From the NCBI RefSeq assembly GCF_009002475.1, contig NZ_AP019860.1, forward strand, positions 9,315,001-9,379,000: a stretch of 64,000 bases of DNA, given 5' to 3'. This stretch comes from Candidatus Uabimicrobium amorphum. Its GTDB lineage: Bacteria > Planctomycetota > Uabimicrobiia > Uabimicrobiales > Uabimicrobiaceae. The notes below the pieces were generated by a model. It saw only the letters and a list, made by a program, of their open reading frames with translations, made no database searches and was not told the origin of the DNA. Below are positions 39,248 through 46,624 of the stretch, in pieces. Numbering within the stretch: position 1 is the stretch's first letter; every line of letters starts with the position of its first letter. The position numbers were made by a program, and so were the translations under genes.

Positions 39248-39315
39248 CGTAGCCGTAATCGTGACTCGTGACTGTGACCTTGACCGAAAAAATCGGTTAC
39301 GATTACGGTAACGAT
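39248..39315. repeat. degenerate hexanucleotide tract with an inverted segment
   Basis: The left half reads cgtagccgtaatcgtgac and the right half reads ggttacgattacggtaacg, so the same hexamers occur in both orientations around aatcgg. A further piece, ggtcacggtcacg (39528-39540), lies on the other side of the inverted-repeat element at 39317-39525. Confidence 0.7.
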
Positions 39316-39316
39316 C

Positions 39317-39525
39317 CAATGCCATTGACTTAGGAGGTAAGTGTAAAGCCGAAAAAGGTTTACAAGACTTGTCATCCCGTACCCAAAAACCCTTGGTTTT
39401 TGGAAAGATACGGGATCCAGCAATATAAAGTCGACTTCTGTTCGTGGATCCCTGATCAAGTCAGGGATGACACGGCAAGGTAAGTTTATCATTGAAAAGT
39501 ATTTACGCTTAAGTCAATGGCATTG
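39317..39525. mobile_element. inverted-repeat element (209 bp) inside hexamer DNA
   Basis: The ends CAATGCCATTGACTTA and TAAGTCAATGGCATTG are perfect 16-bp inverted repeats. Inside are two REP-like hairpins: one around 39370-39416 (tcatcccgta ... tacgggatcc) and one around 39449-39471 (atccctgatcaagtcagggat). No open frame is credible. It looks like a nested composite of non-coding repeats. The surrounding 39209-39588 has no gene. Confidence 0.65.
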
Positions 39526-39588
39526 AAGGTCACGGTCACGAAAGTCCACAGGAGAGCGAAATACATCTAACTCGTACAGGGAAAGACG

Positions 39589-40968
39589 TCATTGGTTTGC
39601 GGGTGGCGGAGTGTAGCGGTTGCTGTGCCAGAAATTTGCTACGCTGTTTGTTAGAATATCTTTTTGTTGCGGTGCCGACACAATGTGTTGCGATTCATGA
39701 AAAGGTACAACGTGTGAACTTAGGACGTAGCCTTCAGAGCGAACGTCTCCTATGGCGATGAGTCTCTTTCCGTTAAACCATTTCCCCAAACGGAGCAACA
39801 CACGGCGAATGGCGATGCATTGTACACTGGACGCTTCGACGTTGTAGTGTGTGCGGTCTTTTGTGTCTGTGGGATTTTTTTCGAATATATCTGCGGCTTT
39901 TTTGACTAACCAATCACACACCTGGTGGTTGTCTTGCAAAAAATGGTAATACGCGTCTTCGTAGAGCTGTAAGGCGCTGTTGTGCGTAATAAAATTATCT
40001 TGCCAGTGGTACACTATTTCCTCTGACGTATTTTCGCAAAATTGTAGCGGAGTTGTGGTTATTTCGTTTTCGGGAGGACTTGTGGCTTCGGCATATATGT
40101 GTCTCGGGTATCTCGATCTATACGGAACCAGGCACAGTTTGTCGCGTTGTTGTTGTGGAAGACGTGGTAAGATGTACATGTGTAGATTACACATTTCAAA
40201 CTTACGCGGTAGGTGGCAAAAGGCCAGGGTTTTGCCGGTGAAGTTTTCTAGAATCGGAGCTAGTTGTGCTAGAGTGTTGTGCGTTACTCTGTTATCTGGT
40301 GGGGTAATACTCGGGTCGTATTGTAGGTAGTTTTCGACATGACTGCACTCTGTTATTAAAATTTCCGCATCTAAAATGTCGGGGCGGCGTGCGAAGAGAT
40401 CGGTGTCGGTGTCAGAGGTATAGCAAAATATGGGGACTTCGTTGTGTTCGTGTACGTCTTCGCCACTGCGAATGGCGGCACGGATTTCGTCGGAGGTTTT
40501 CCCTTGGAAGTCGCTGCGTAGTTTTTTGCGCTTTTCTTTCACCATAAAGCCTATTGTTGGTAAGAAGTGCGTGGTGTAAAACGCTTCAACTACGCGGTTT
40601 TTCTCAATCTCTACGCGGTCGCCTTCGTCAAGACCAATGATTTCGTACTTCATGTCGTAGTCTTCGGCTACACAGATGGAGTGTACGAAGTCCTTTGTCT
40701 GTTGTACGCTTTTTTTGGGGACATATACTTGTGGGATTTGTGGGAGGAATTTTTGTCGCCACGAAATCCATGTGGGGAGTGCGATACAGTGGTCTTGATG
40801 AAGGTGACTTAAAAAAACGCGCGGGATGTAGCGCATTTGTTCGATACACCATCCGATATCAAAGATAGAGTTTAGTTGGGGAATCACTAACCACGTTACG
40901 CGTGAAGCCGCGCTATAACCGTTTACTTTCCATTTTCCGAGGGAAAATGTTACGCCTTCATCAAGCAT
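39589..40968 (-). CDS. metallo-beta-lactamase fold hydrolase with C-terminal extension
   Basis: This encodes 459 residues with AGGAAGG before the ATG. The N-terminal 300 residues carry the MBL motif SHLHQDH (HxHxDH), preceded by IFDIGWC, and later CYTSDTDTD and LITECSHVEN, an RNase Z-like arrangement. The last 150 residues are a separate region (ALQLYEDAYYHFLQDNHQVCDWL) with no family that I recognise. The role may be in RNA processing or another phosphodiester/ester hydrolysis. The glycosidase-like gene lies 12 bp upstream in the same direction. Confidence 0.8.
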   Translation of the reverse strand: MLDEGVTFSLGKWKVNGYSAASRVTWLVIPQLNSIFDIGWCIEQMRYIPRVFLSHLHQDHCIALPTWISWRQKFLPQIPQVYVPKKSVQQTKDFVHSICVAEDYDMKYEIIGLDEGDRVEIEKNRVVEAFYTTHFLPTIGFMVKEKRKKLRSDFQGKTSDEIRAAIRSGEDVHEHNEVPIFCYTSDTDTDLFARRPDILDAEILITECSHVENYLQYDPSITPPDNRVTHNTLAQLAPILENFTGKTLAFCHLPRKFEMCNLHMYILPRLPQQQRDKLCLVPYRSRYPRHIYAEATSPPENEITTTPLQFCENTSEEIVYHWQDNFITHNSALQLYEDAYYHFLQDNHQVCDWLVKKAADIFEKNPTDTKDRTHYNVEASSVQCIAIRRVLLRLGKWFNGKRLIAIGDVRSEGYVLSSHVVPFHESQHIVSAPQQKDILTNSVANFWHSNRYTPPPANQ

Positions 40969-40980
40969 TTTTTTGCCTTC

Positions 40981-42273
40981 CTATTCGTTGGTGTCGTTTA
41001 GTAAATCTAATACTAGTGCAGCGGTCCACGAGAAATTATCTGCTCCTAGGCCTTCGCCACTTATCGGGTGAAAGTATTCGTAAAAGCCTTGTTCGTCAAC
41101 AATTTTTAAGATTTGTTCGCGGATTTTTGTGCTCCACTTTGTCAATCCATGCTTTTTTAATCCGCAGTAAATCGTCCAGTTGATGTTGATCCACATCGGT
41201 CCTTTCCAGTAGCAGTTGGGGACAAATTTTGCGCTCCACGGATATACGGAAGCGTGTAAGTTGGGGTATGGATACTCACTCATTTTTTGTTGATGTTGTT
41301 GCAAAAAGGTATTCACTTGCTGTTTGTATTGGTCGCTTACGTGGTCGGTTAGCAGAAAAAACAGCGCATACGGGCACTCTAAGGGTAGAAATTTTCGGTT
41401 GCATACATCGTAGTTGTGGTAGGGGAGAGTGTCATCACTGGTGGGGTCGTGGAACATTTTCTGCCAGTCAACATCTGTGGCAGTATTTGTGGGGATGTCC
41501 AGTGAACGCTGCATTTCTGCGAGCGACTGTTCTCCGGCGATAAAGAAAGCGGAAGCAAGAATGTCTTTTACTTGAAATGGATATTTTTTGCGAATAGTTT
41601 CGGGATCGTAGTTACAGGTTTTTAGGTGATCCACGAGCGTTAAGTAAGCATCGTAATCTTTGTGTGTTGGACGCATGCTGGGGTCGTCTACTTTTTCCAA
41701 ATCACGGCGTAAATGATGCCATTTTTGTAGTTCTCCGATGTGTTGTAAGGGAAAATCCCACAATGGCGAATTGTCCATGCCAGATTCCCAGGGGTGGTAT
41801 ATGCTAATCGCTCCTTGCGAATTGCGGGTGTTGCGATAGAACGACTGAAGTTGGGCAACAGATGGCAAAATGGTACGTAGACGTTCTTGATCGTAACTTT
41901 GTAAATGTCGTAGTCCGCGTTGTAGGGCAAATGCCAATACCGGGGGTTGCGCAATACCGGAAGTTTTTACACTTTCCGGAGCGTCCCCAGATATACTACT
42001 TGCCCACACATCGGCGTTGGGGAAATATTGATCGCGGTATTTTTCTTCATTGTGGTAGATAATGTGTGGAAGAAAACCGTTTTGCCATTGTCCTTTTATT
42101 AGGTACTCTATTTCTTGCCAAAAATATTGTTCGTTTTGCATCGCGGCATAGCCAATGGCGATAAAGCCGGAATCCCAGTTCCATTGGAAGGGGTATAGTT
42201 TCTGTGAAGGAACCGTATAACCGTTTCTCCAGTTCATGTTTAGTATTTGTTGCGCGCGTTCTCTGAGTTCCAT
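40981..42273 (-). CDS. glycoside hydrolase, trehalase/GH63-like (alpha/alpha barrel)
   Basis: This encodes 430 residues from ATG 42273, with AAGGAG 6 bp upstream; a 17-codon longer frame exists but lacks such a site. Motifs fit trehalase/GH63 enzymes: FQWNWDSGFIAIGY near the start, YHPWESGMDNSPLWD near 150, YWKGPMWININWTIY near 360 and GEGLGADNFSWTAAL near the end. The Asp of ESGMDNS and the Glu near YEYFHPISGE are candidate catalytic residues. It is probably cytoplasmic and acts on a small glucoside or mannoside. Confidence 0.82.
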   Translation of the reverse strand: MELRERAQQILNMNWRNGYTVPSQKLYPFQWNWDSGFIAIGYAAMQNEQYFWQEIEYLIKGQWQNGFLPHIIYHNEEKYRDQYFPNADVWASSISGDAPESVKTSGIAQPPVLAFALQRGLRHLQSYDQERLRTILPSVAQLQSFYRNTRNSQGAISIYHPWESGMDNSPLWDFPLQHIGELQKWHHLRRDLEKVDDPSMRPTHKDYDAYLTLVDHLKTCNYDPETIRKKYPFQVKDILASAFFIAGEQSLAEMQRSLDIPTNTATDVDWQKMFHDPTSDDTLPYHNYDVCNRKFLPLECPYALFFLLTDHVSDQYKQQVNTFLQQHQQKMSEYPYPNLHASVYPWSAKFVPNCYWKGPMWININWTIYCGLKKHGLTKWSTKIREQILKIVDEQGFYEYFHPISGEGLGADNFSWTAALVLDLLNDTNE

Positions 42274-42401
42274 TTGTGCTCCTTGCAATGAAAAGGCGAA
42301 TAACGTGAGAAAAATATTGCACACTTACACGATAATACCTAGAATATAATATATGTGAAGCATTATATCTTCTATTCTATCATTTTATAGTGAGGAAACT
42401 C

Positions 42402-43238
42402 ATGTTGAAAAAATGGTGTGTGATTTTTTTCTGTCTGATCTTCGCTGTTCTTGCCGAAGATCTCAAAGTCATTTCTTGGAATGTCGAGTCGAGTGGCTCG
42501 AAAAATGAAGTAATTGCCGCACAAATTGAAGAGTTGGGCAAATACCATATCTGGGGATTTTCTGAAGTTCCCAGTAAAAGTGCAGCACAAATGTTCGCTG
42601 ATGCTGCCGAAAAAGCCTCCTTCTTACATGAAAACCTAAACCTTGCAAAGACAAATGCCTTTATTTTCCCACGTAAAAGTGAATATAAAAGTATTGTCGG
42701 CACCACGGGAAATTCAGATAAACTTGTTATCGCTTATGACAGTAAACGTTTGCGAAAACTCGCTGACTTTGAGCTTCACCACATCAATATTGGTGGTCGT
42801 GTTCGTGCACCTGTTGTGGCAAAATTTCTCGATTTAAAAACGAATACGCGTTTTTACTTTATGGTCAATCACTTATACCGCGGTAATGAACAGGCACGAC
42901 ATGAACAGTCCATGTTACTGAATAAGTGGATTTCTGAACAGATTGAGCCGGTGATTTCTGTGGGAGACTACAACTACGATTGGCAAGTGAATAATGGCGA
43001 TTTTGACCATGATAGAGGTTATGATTACCTTGTGGCGGGGAATGTGACTCAGTGGGTGCGTCCACAAAAATTAATTCGCACGCAAGATAGCAAATACAAC
43101 AGTGTGTTGGATTTTGTCTTCTGTAATTATAATTTGTGGCAATCTAAGTCGAGAATCATTGTACGCAAAAATGATTTTCCCGATGACAAAACAACAAGTG
43201 ACCATCGCCCGGTAGAAGCGATATTTTCTATACCTTAA
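42402..43238 (+). CDS. secreted endonuclease/exonuclease/phosphatase family protein
   Basis: This encodes 278 residues from ATG 42402 (GAGGAA upstream), with a signal peptide ending FAVLA-ED. EEP motifs are VISWNVE, WGFSEVP (Glu), MVNHLYRG, SVGDYNYDW (Asp-x-Asn) and TTSDHRPV (Asp-His). It is an exported nuclease or phosphodiesterase and could take part in nutrient scavenging. It is monocistronic and ends at a bidirectional terminator. Confidence 0.85.
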   Translation: MLKKWCVIFFCLIFAVLAEDLKVISWNVESSGSKNEVIAAQIEELGKYHIWGFSEVPSKSAAQMFADAAEKASFLHENLNLAKTNAFIFPRKSEYKSIVGTTGNSDKLVIAYDSKRLRKLADFELHHINIGGRVRAPVVAKFLDLKTNTRFYFMVNHLYRGNEQARHEQSMLLNKWISEQIEPVISVGDYNYDWQVNNGDFDHDRGYDYLVAGNVTQWVRPQKLIRTQDSKYNSVLDFVFCNYNLWQSKSRIIVRKNDFPDDKTTSDHRPVEAIFSIP

Positions 43239-43244
43239 CGTTTG

Positions 43245-43276
43245 TTTTATCCACCTTGTGTTTAAGGTGGATAAAA
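43245..43276. terminator. bidirectional terminator
   Basis: Perfect 13-bp arms TTTTATCCACCTT and AAGGTGGATAAAA around a 6-nt loop separate the convergent EEP and AlkB genes. Confidence 0.85.
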
Positions 43277-43277
43277 T

Positions 43278-43892
43278 TTACTTTGGATATGTCCAACGAA
43301 ATGTCAAGTTAATACGCGGCTTTACCTCTTTTTGGGTTTTGGGAATACCATGTAACCAATAGTGTTGTGTTTGCGACTTCATCAGTAATAAACTTCCATT
43401 ACCTAATTCTATCTCTACTTTTTCTATCGACTTGTCTTTTTTGTGTTTCAGGACAAATCGGCGTTTACCGCCAAAAGATAGCGATGCAATAAACGGGTTT
43501 TTCCCCAGTACTTTTTCGTCATCGGAGTGGTATCCCATCGAATCTTTACCATCGCGATAAAAATTTAGTAAGCAGCTATTAAATTTTTGTTGTGCGTACT
43601 CCTCTACGATCGTCTTTAATTCCTGAAGTTGCGGAGTCCACTTTCGCGAAGGTAAGGTAGAGCGTGAATATGTGTACTCCACGTCGCCATACCAGCAAAT
43701 GAGCCGTGGTTGCAAGATTTTTTTGCCCATGATGAATATTTCTCGTCGCTCCCAAGGAATTTTTGCCGCCAAATATTCAAACCAGCCATTTGCATCCACT
43801 TCACTAAAAAAATCTTCGCAGTATTCGATATCTAGAAGATCTCTTTGTACGGTAACTTTACCTGTAGGATTAGAAAACTTTTGGGACGACAT
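43278..43892 (-). CDS. AlkB-like 2OG-Fe(II) dioxygenase
   Basis: This encodes 204 residues. Iron ligands are His and Asp in YHSDDEK and the later His in YWLHGIPK. The 2-oxoglutarate-binding arginines are in KPRINLTFRW (RxNxxFR). SLSFGGKRRFVL is also typical of AlkB proteins. The family removes alkyl damage from DNA or RNA bases. The start overlaps the end of the upstream MAPEG gene by 23 bp, so they share a transcript. Confidence 0.92.
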   Translation of the reverse strand: MSSQKFSNPTGKVTVQRDLLDIEYCEDFFSEVDANGWFEYLAAKIPWERREIFIMGKKILQPRLICWYGDVEYTYSRSTLPSRKWTPQLQELKTIVEEYAQQKFNSCLLNFYRDGKDSMGYHSDDEKVLGKNPFIASLSFGGKRRFVLKHKKDKSIEKVEIELGNGSLLLMKSQTQHYWLHGIPKTQKEVKPRINLTFRWTYPK

Positions 43893-44262
43893 TTACCAAG
43901 ATAACTCCAATTAGGCCAATCATGGTAACAAAAGTGAGAACGGTTCCAAAAAAACGACCGAAAGTAACGTTGGCACTTGATAAAAGTCCCCAAGGGTGTA
44001 GTATACGTGCAATAACAAGCGTAATTCCAAAGCCGTGTAGTACCATGTGACTTACGCCATTTCCTTCGGCGACAGCAAATAGTAAAATACAAATGGGGAT
44101 AGTTTCAATGGCGTTTCCGTGTGAACGCATGGCGCAACGTAGACTCTCATTACCACCATCACCCAAACCGATTTTTTCTGAACGGCGATAACGAATAACA
44201 TTCGCCATCAACATAAAGATGATCGTAGCGAGAATGGCTGTGTAAAGACCAGTGATTGGCAT
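43870..44262 (-). CDS. MAPEG family membrane protein
   Basis: This encodes 130 residues with AAAGGAA before the ATG. Four hydrophobic helices are present. The MAPEG signature is seen in ESLRCAMRSHGNAIETIPICILL (Asn-Ala-x-Glu) and RILHPWGLL. MAPEG proteins are glutathione- or eicosanoid-linked membrane enzymes in eukaryotes, and the bacterial role is uncertain. It overlaps the AlkB gene. Confidence 0.88.
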   Translation of the reverse strand: MPITGLYTAILATIIFMLMANVIRYRRSEKIGLGDGGNESLRCAMRSHGNAIETIPICILLFAVAEGNGVSHMVLHGFGITLVIARILHPWGLLSSANVTFGRFFGTVLTFVTMIGLIGVILVNVVPKVF

Positions 44263-44467
44263 AAAATATTCCTTTCTTTACTCATTCTAATGTTTTTAGT
44301 GTTACTTTTATTATTTCATTATATGAGTACTAAATGATTAGAGTTAGATTTTTTACGATTTTGTTTATGGAAATATTTTACATAGACACCAGCAAAAAGC
44401 AAGTGTTTGCCGTATTTTTTCCGTATCGTATAGGAATATTTTATAATGTGTTTGTGAGAATGTTTGG

Positions 44468-44545
44468 AGTTCTACTTGCTGTCATTTTTTCTTCGAGAAC
44501 TATGATTTTATATTGCAAACTTCTGACAATGTTATAAACATTGTT
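44468..44545 (-). pseudogene. fragment of an XRE/receiver regulator gene
   Basis: This segment matches 47034-47111 of the intact regulator gene in the same orientation at roughly 90 percent identity by eye (ttgctgtcattttttcttcg... to ...gttataaacattgtt). It corresponds to the linker just after the HTH domain. Surrounding sequence does not match and no reading frame is kept. Confidence 0.7.
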
Positions 44546-44696
44546 GCACACTCTGTCTTGGAAAGTAAGTGTTAGTAAATTTAATGCTGTATTTAGTTCA
44601 ATAAAAAAAATTTTCTCCTAAATATTACCAGGTGCTCATGCTTTTTAGACCTATTTTCTAGTAAAATGAAAATATAAATATTCAGAAAAGATAGCT

Positions 44697-44945
44697 CAAA
44701 TAATATTCAAAACAGCCGAAAATAATAAAAAATAAGCACCTTCACTTACAATACACATATAGATATGTCATAAATTACTCTAGCGCGTAAACAAGACTTA
44801 AATTCATCAAGTACATCTCGCTGGGAAAAAATCAATAAGTAATCGCGGATGATACCTCAATAGAAGCCACCAAAATCTTAAATATCACCCAGGAATTTTT
44901 TCGAGAGTATGATATCAATAATAGTTATGAATTCCATTAATGAGT
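44697..44945 (+). pseudogene. decayed N-terminal half of the same regulator, inverted
   Basis: On the plus strand, 44769-44930 resembles the HTH part of the intact minus-strand gene (ctctagcgcgtaaac, tctcgctgggaaaaa, atcttaaatatcaccca) but carries several stops and frameshifts. The preceding 44697-44733 matches DNA upstream of the intact gene (near 47520-47556). Together with the 44468 fragment this shows that a second copy of the regulator locus existed and decayed with rearrangement. Confidence 0.7.
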
Positions 44946-45202
44946 ATTAGACTTTTGTTTACGTATTACTTTTCATACAAGCTTTAGACGCGTGACGAAA
45001 AAATGACTAGAGTGACGTTGAGGCGTCTATTTACACTGTTTTTGAGTTTTTATCAATACTGAAATTATTATTTCTAAAGTAAAAAAAAGCCTGGAATCCC
45101 TTTTTTATAGAAGTTGGTACAGTAGTGTGCTATAATAATATTAGTCTAATGTTTTAATGTGGCACGATATTTGACTCTAAATAATAGTATTGCAATAAAA
45201 GG

Positions 45203-45228
45203 TGCAGTGTAGTGGTAACTACACTGCA
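45203..45228 (-). terminator. hairpin related to the array terminators
   Basis: Perfect 10-bp arms TGCAGTGTAG and CTACACTGCA around TGGTAA resemble, in shape and core, the hairpin found in each repeat unit. On the minus strand it is followed by ccttttatt. It may be the last trace of a further unit. The DNA between 44946 and 45202 shows no gene. Confidence 0.5.
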
Positions 45229-45269
45229 TTAAATACCAATTTTTTATTAAAAATGTTGTTTAGCAAAAA

Positions 45270-45298
45270 GTGCAATGTAGCGGTAACTACACAGTCAC
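45270..45298 (-). terminator. terminator of array unit A
   Basis: On the minus strand, a stem using TGTAG/CTACA around TTACCG is followed by TTTTT at 45269-45265. The outer GTGC pair of other units is weakened here by a G-to-T change at 45293. Confidence 0.6.
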
Positions 45299-45334
45299 CA
45301 ATGCTAAATTTTCGGTAAAAATAAATTACCTAGT

Positions 45335-45451
45335 TTACCAATAGATATATAGTCGTTGCAAAAATGCTGCATAGTATTGTTTGTAGCAAATAACATTAAG
45401 CAGATGGTAAATATAGGTAAGTATAAAAACAACAAGTATAGCCTTGAGCAT
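45335..45451 (-). CDS. small hydrophobic peptide, array unit A (variant)
   Basis: This encodes 38 residues starting MLKAILVVFILTYIYHLL, with AAAGGAG 6 bp before the ATG. The first 21 residues match the other units except Cys15 to Tyr. After codon 21 a one-base deletion relative to units B to D shifts the frame, giving a more polar, tyrosine-rich tail ending YIYW. It still encodes a probable transmembrane helix. Whether it is functional or decaying cannot be told. Confidence 0.6.
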   Translation of the reverse strand: MLKAILVVFILTYIYHLLNVICYKQYYAAFLQRLYIYW

Positions 45452-45530
45452 GTCTTTCTCCTTTCTTGATTAAGATGTGCATTGATTCAATACAAAGATC
45501 GTGCCTGTTAAAAATGTTGTTTAGCAAAAA

Positions 45531-45559
45531 GTGCAATGTAGCGGTAACTACACAGGCAC
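45531..45559 (-). terminator. terminator of array unit B
   Basis: On the minus strand GTGC and TGTAG pair with CTACA and GCAC around TTACCG, followed by TTTTT (45530-45526). It lies about 31 bp after the stop codon of the unit B peptide. Confidence 0.7.
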
Positions 45560-45590
45560 CAATGCTAAATTTTCGGTAAAAATAAATTAC

Positions 45591-45713
45591 CTAGTTTACC
45601 AATAGATAGATAGTTGTTGCAAAAATGCTGCATAGTATTGTTTGTAACAAAATAACATTAAGCAGATGGCAAATATAGGTAAGTATAAAAACAACAAGTA
45701 TAGCCTTGAGCAT
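45591..45713 (-). CDS. small hydrophobic peptide, array unit B
   Basis: This encodes 40 residues starting MLKAILVVFILTYICHLL and ending YLLVN. Apart from Lys3 and His16 there are no charged or potentially charged residues, so nearly the whole chain can form a membrane helix. AAAGGAG sits 6 bp before the ATG, a far better ribosome site than most genes in the window. The frame is identical in units B, C and D and is also kept in the truncated unit E. By analogy with Ldr, Ibs, TisB and Fst it could be a type I toxin or membrane-acting peptide, which is inference. Confidence 0.7.
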   Translation of the reverse strand: MLKAILVVFILTYICHLLNVILLQTILCSIFATTIYLLVN

Positions 45714-45792
45714 ATCTTTCTCCTTTCTTGATTAAGATGTGCATTGATTCAATACAAAGATCGTGCCTGTTAAAAATGTTGTTTAGCAAAAA

Positions 45793-45821
45793 GTGCAATG
45801 TAGCGGTAACTACACAGGCAC
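45793..45821 (-). terminator. terminator of array unit C
   Basis: The hairpin is the same as in unit B, with the T run at 45792-45788 on the minus strand. Confidence 0.7.
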
Positions 45822-45852
45822 CAATGCTAAATTTTCGGTAAAAATAAATTAC

Positions 45853-45975
45853 CTAGTTTACCAATAGATAGATAGTTGTTGCAAAAATGCTGCATAGTAT
45901 TGTTTGTAACAAAATAACATTAAGCAGATGGCAAATATAGGTAAGTATAAAAACAACAAGTATAGCCTTGAGCAT
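45853..45975 (-). CDS. small hydrophobic peptide, array unit C
   Basis: This encodes 40 residues identical to the unit B product. Shine-Dalgarno, leader and terminator are the same as in unit B. Near-identity of DNA points to recent duplication or gene conversion. Confidence 0.7.
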   Translation of the reverse strand: MLKAILVVFILTYICHLLNVILLQTILCSIFATTIYLLVN

Positions 45976-46054
45976 ATCTTTCTCCTTTCTTGATTAAGAT
46001 GTGCATTGATTCAATACAAAGATTGTGCCTGTTAAAAATGTTGTTTAGCAAAAA

Positions 46055-46083
46055 GTGCAATGTAGCGGTAACTACACAGGCAC
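46055..46083 (-). terminator. terminator of array unit D
   Basis: The hairpin is the same as in unit B, with the T run at 46054-46050 on the minus strand. Confidence 0.7.
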
Positions 46084-46114
46084 CAATGCTAAATTTTCGG
46101 TAAAAATAAATTAC

Positions 46115-46237
46115 CTAGTTTACCAATAGATAGATAGTTGTTGCAAAAATGCTGCATAATATTGTTTGTAACAAAATAACATTAAGCAGATGGCAAATAT
46201 AGGTAAGTATAAAAACAACAAGTATAGCCTTGAGCAT
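46115..46237 (-). CDS. small hydrophobic peptide, array unit D
   Basis: This encodes 40 residues with the same sequence as the products of units B and C. One nucleotide difference in codon 27 (CTA to TTA) is silent. Shine-Dalgarno AAAGGAG and the leader palindrome are intact. Confidence 0.7.
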   Translation of the reverse strand: MLKAILVVFILTYICHLLNVILLQTILCSIFATTIYLLVN

Positions 46238-46316
46238 ATCTTTCTCCTTTCTTGATTAAGATGTGCATTGATTCAATACAAAGATTGTGCCTGTTAAAAA
46301 TGTTGTTTAGCAAAAA

Positions 46317-46345
46317 GTGCAACGTAGCGGTAACTACACAGGCAC
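46317..46345 (-). terminator. terminator of truncated array unit E
   Basis: The same hairpin family is present; a T-to-C change (gtgcaacgtag) weakens one inner pair to G-U on the minus strand. The T run is at 46316-46312. Confidence 0.6.
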
Positions 46346-46377
46346 CAATGCTAAATTTTCGGTAAAGAATGAATTAC

Positions 46378-46443
46378 CTAGTTTAAATAGGTAGTCGTTG
46401 CAAAAATGCTGCACAGCATTGTTTGCAACATTGTAACATTAAG
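46378..46443 (-). pseudogene. truncated small hydrophobic peptide, array unit E
   Basis: Twenty-one codons and a stop match the C-terminal half of the unit B to D peptide (LNVTMLQTMLCSIFATTTYLN) in the same frame, but the start codon, Shine-Dalgarno and first 17 codons are missing. The break coincides with a different sequence that forms a hairpin at 46449-46475. Confidence 0.65.
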
Positions 46444-46448
46444 ATTTG

Positions 46449-46485
46449 CACTAAAGATCGTCACGATCTTTAGTGTTAATTTTTT
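46449..46485 (+). terminator. rho-independent terminator at the array edge
   Basis: Perfect 12-bp arms CACTAAAGATCG and CGATCTTTAGTG around TCA are followed by ttaatttttt on the plus strand. No plus-strand gene is visible upstream, so it could end an antisense or non-coding RNA running through the array. The rest of 46486-46624 shows nothing else. Confidence 0.6.
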
Positions 46486-46624
46486 CACATATTCATATAT
46501 AATCTTATATGATTCACACCTTCTGATAATTTACAATTCTGTGGAACTTAACCTAGAAATGAAGTAGGTTTTTAACACATTTCGATGCTTTTGTGGTATC
46601 TAAAACTCATACCTATCTACACTT

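Larger units (their letters stand above)
45249..46443 (-). repeat. tandem array of 262-bp units encoding small hydrophobic peptides
   Basis: Units begin at 45249, 45510, 45772, 46034 and 46296 (spacing 261, 262, 262, 262); the last is cut short at about 46443. Units two to four differ at only a few bases. Read on the minus strand, each full unit contains a leader with the palindrome ATTGATTCAAT, a strong Shine-Dalgarno AAAGGAG, a 38-40 codon frame and a terminator hairpin. Each unit therefore looks like a self-contained gene. The layout resembles the Ldr long direct repeats of E. coli, but the sequence is not one I recognise. Confidence 0.85.

Noticed and set aside
44334..44537. A 67-codon plus-strand frame
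   Set aside because: It runs antisense to a decayed regulator fragment and lacks a ribosome site; its end is explained by the duplicated minus-strand gene.
45249..46443. CRISPR array
   Set aside because: Units are 262 bp and nearly identical along their whole length, with no short repeat/variable spacer pattern and no cas genes.
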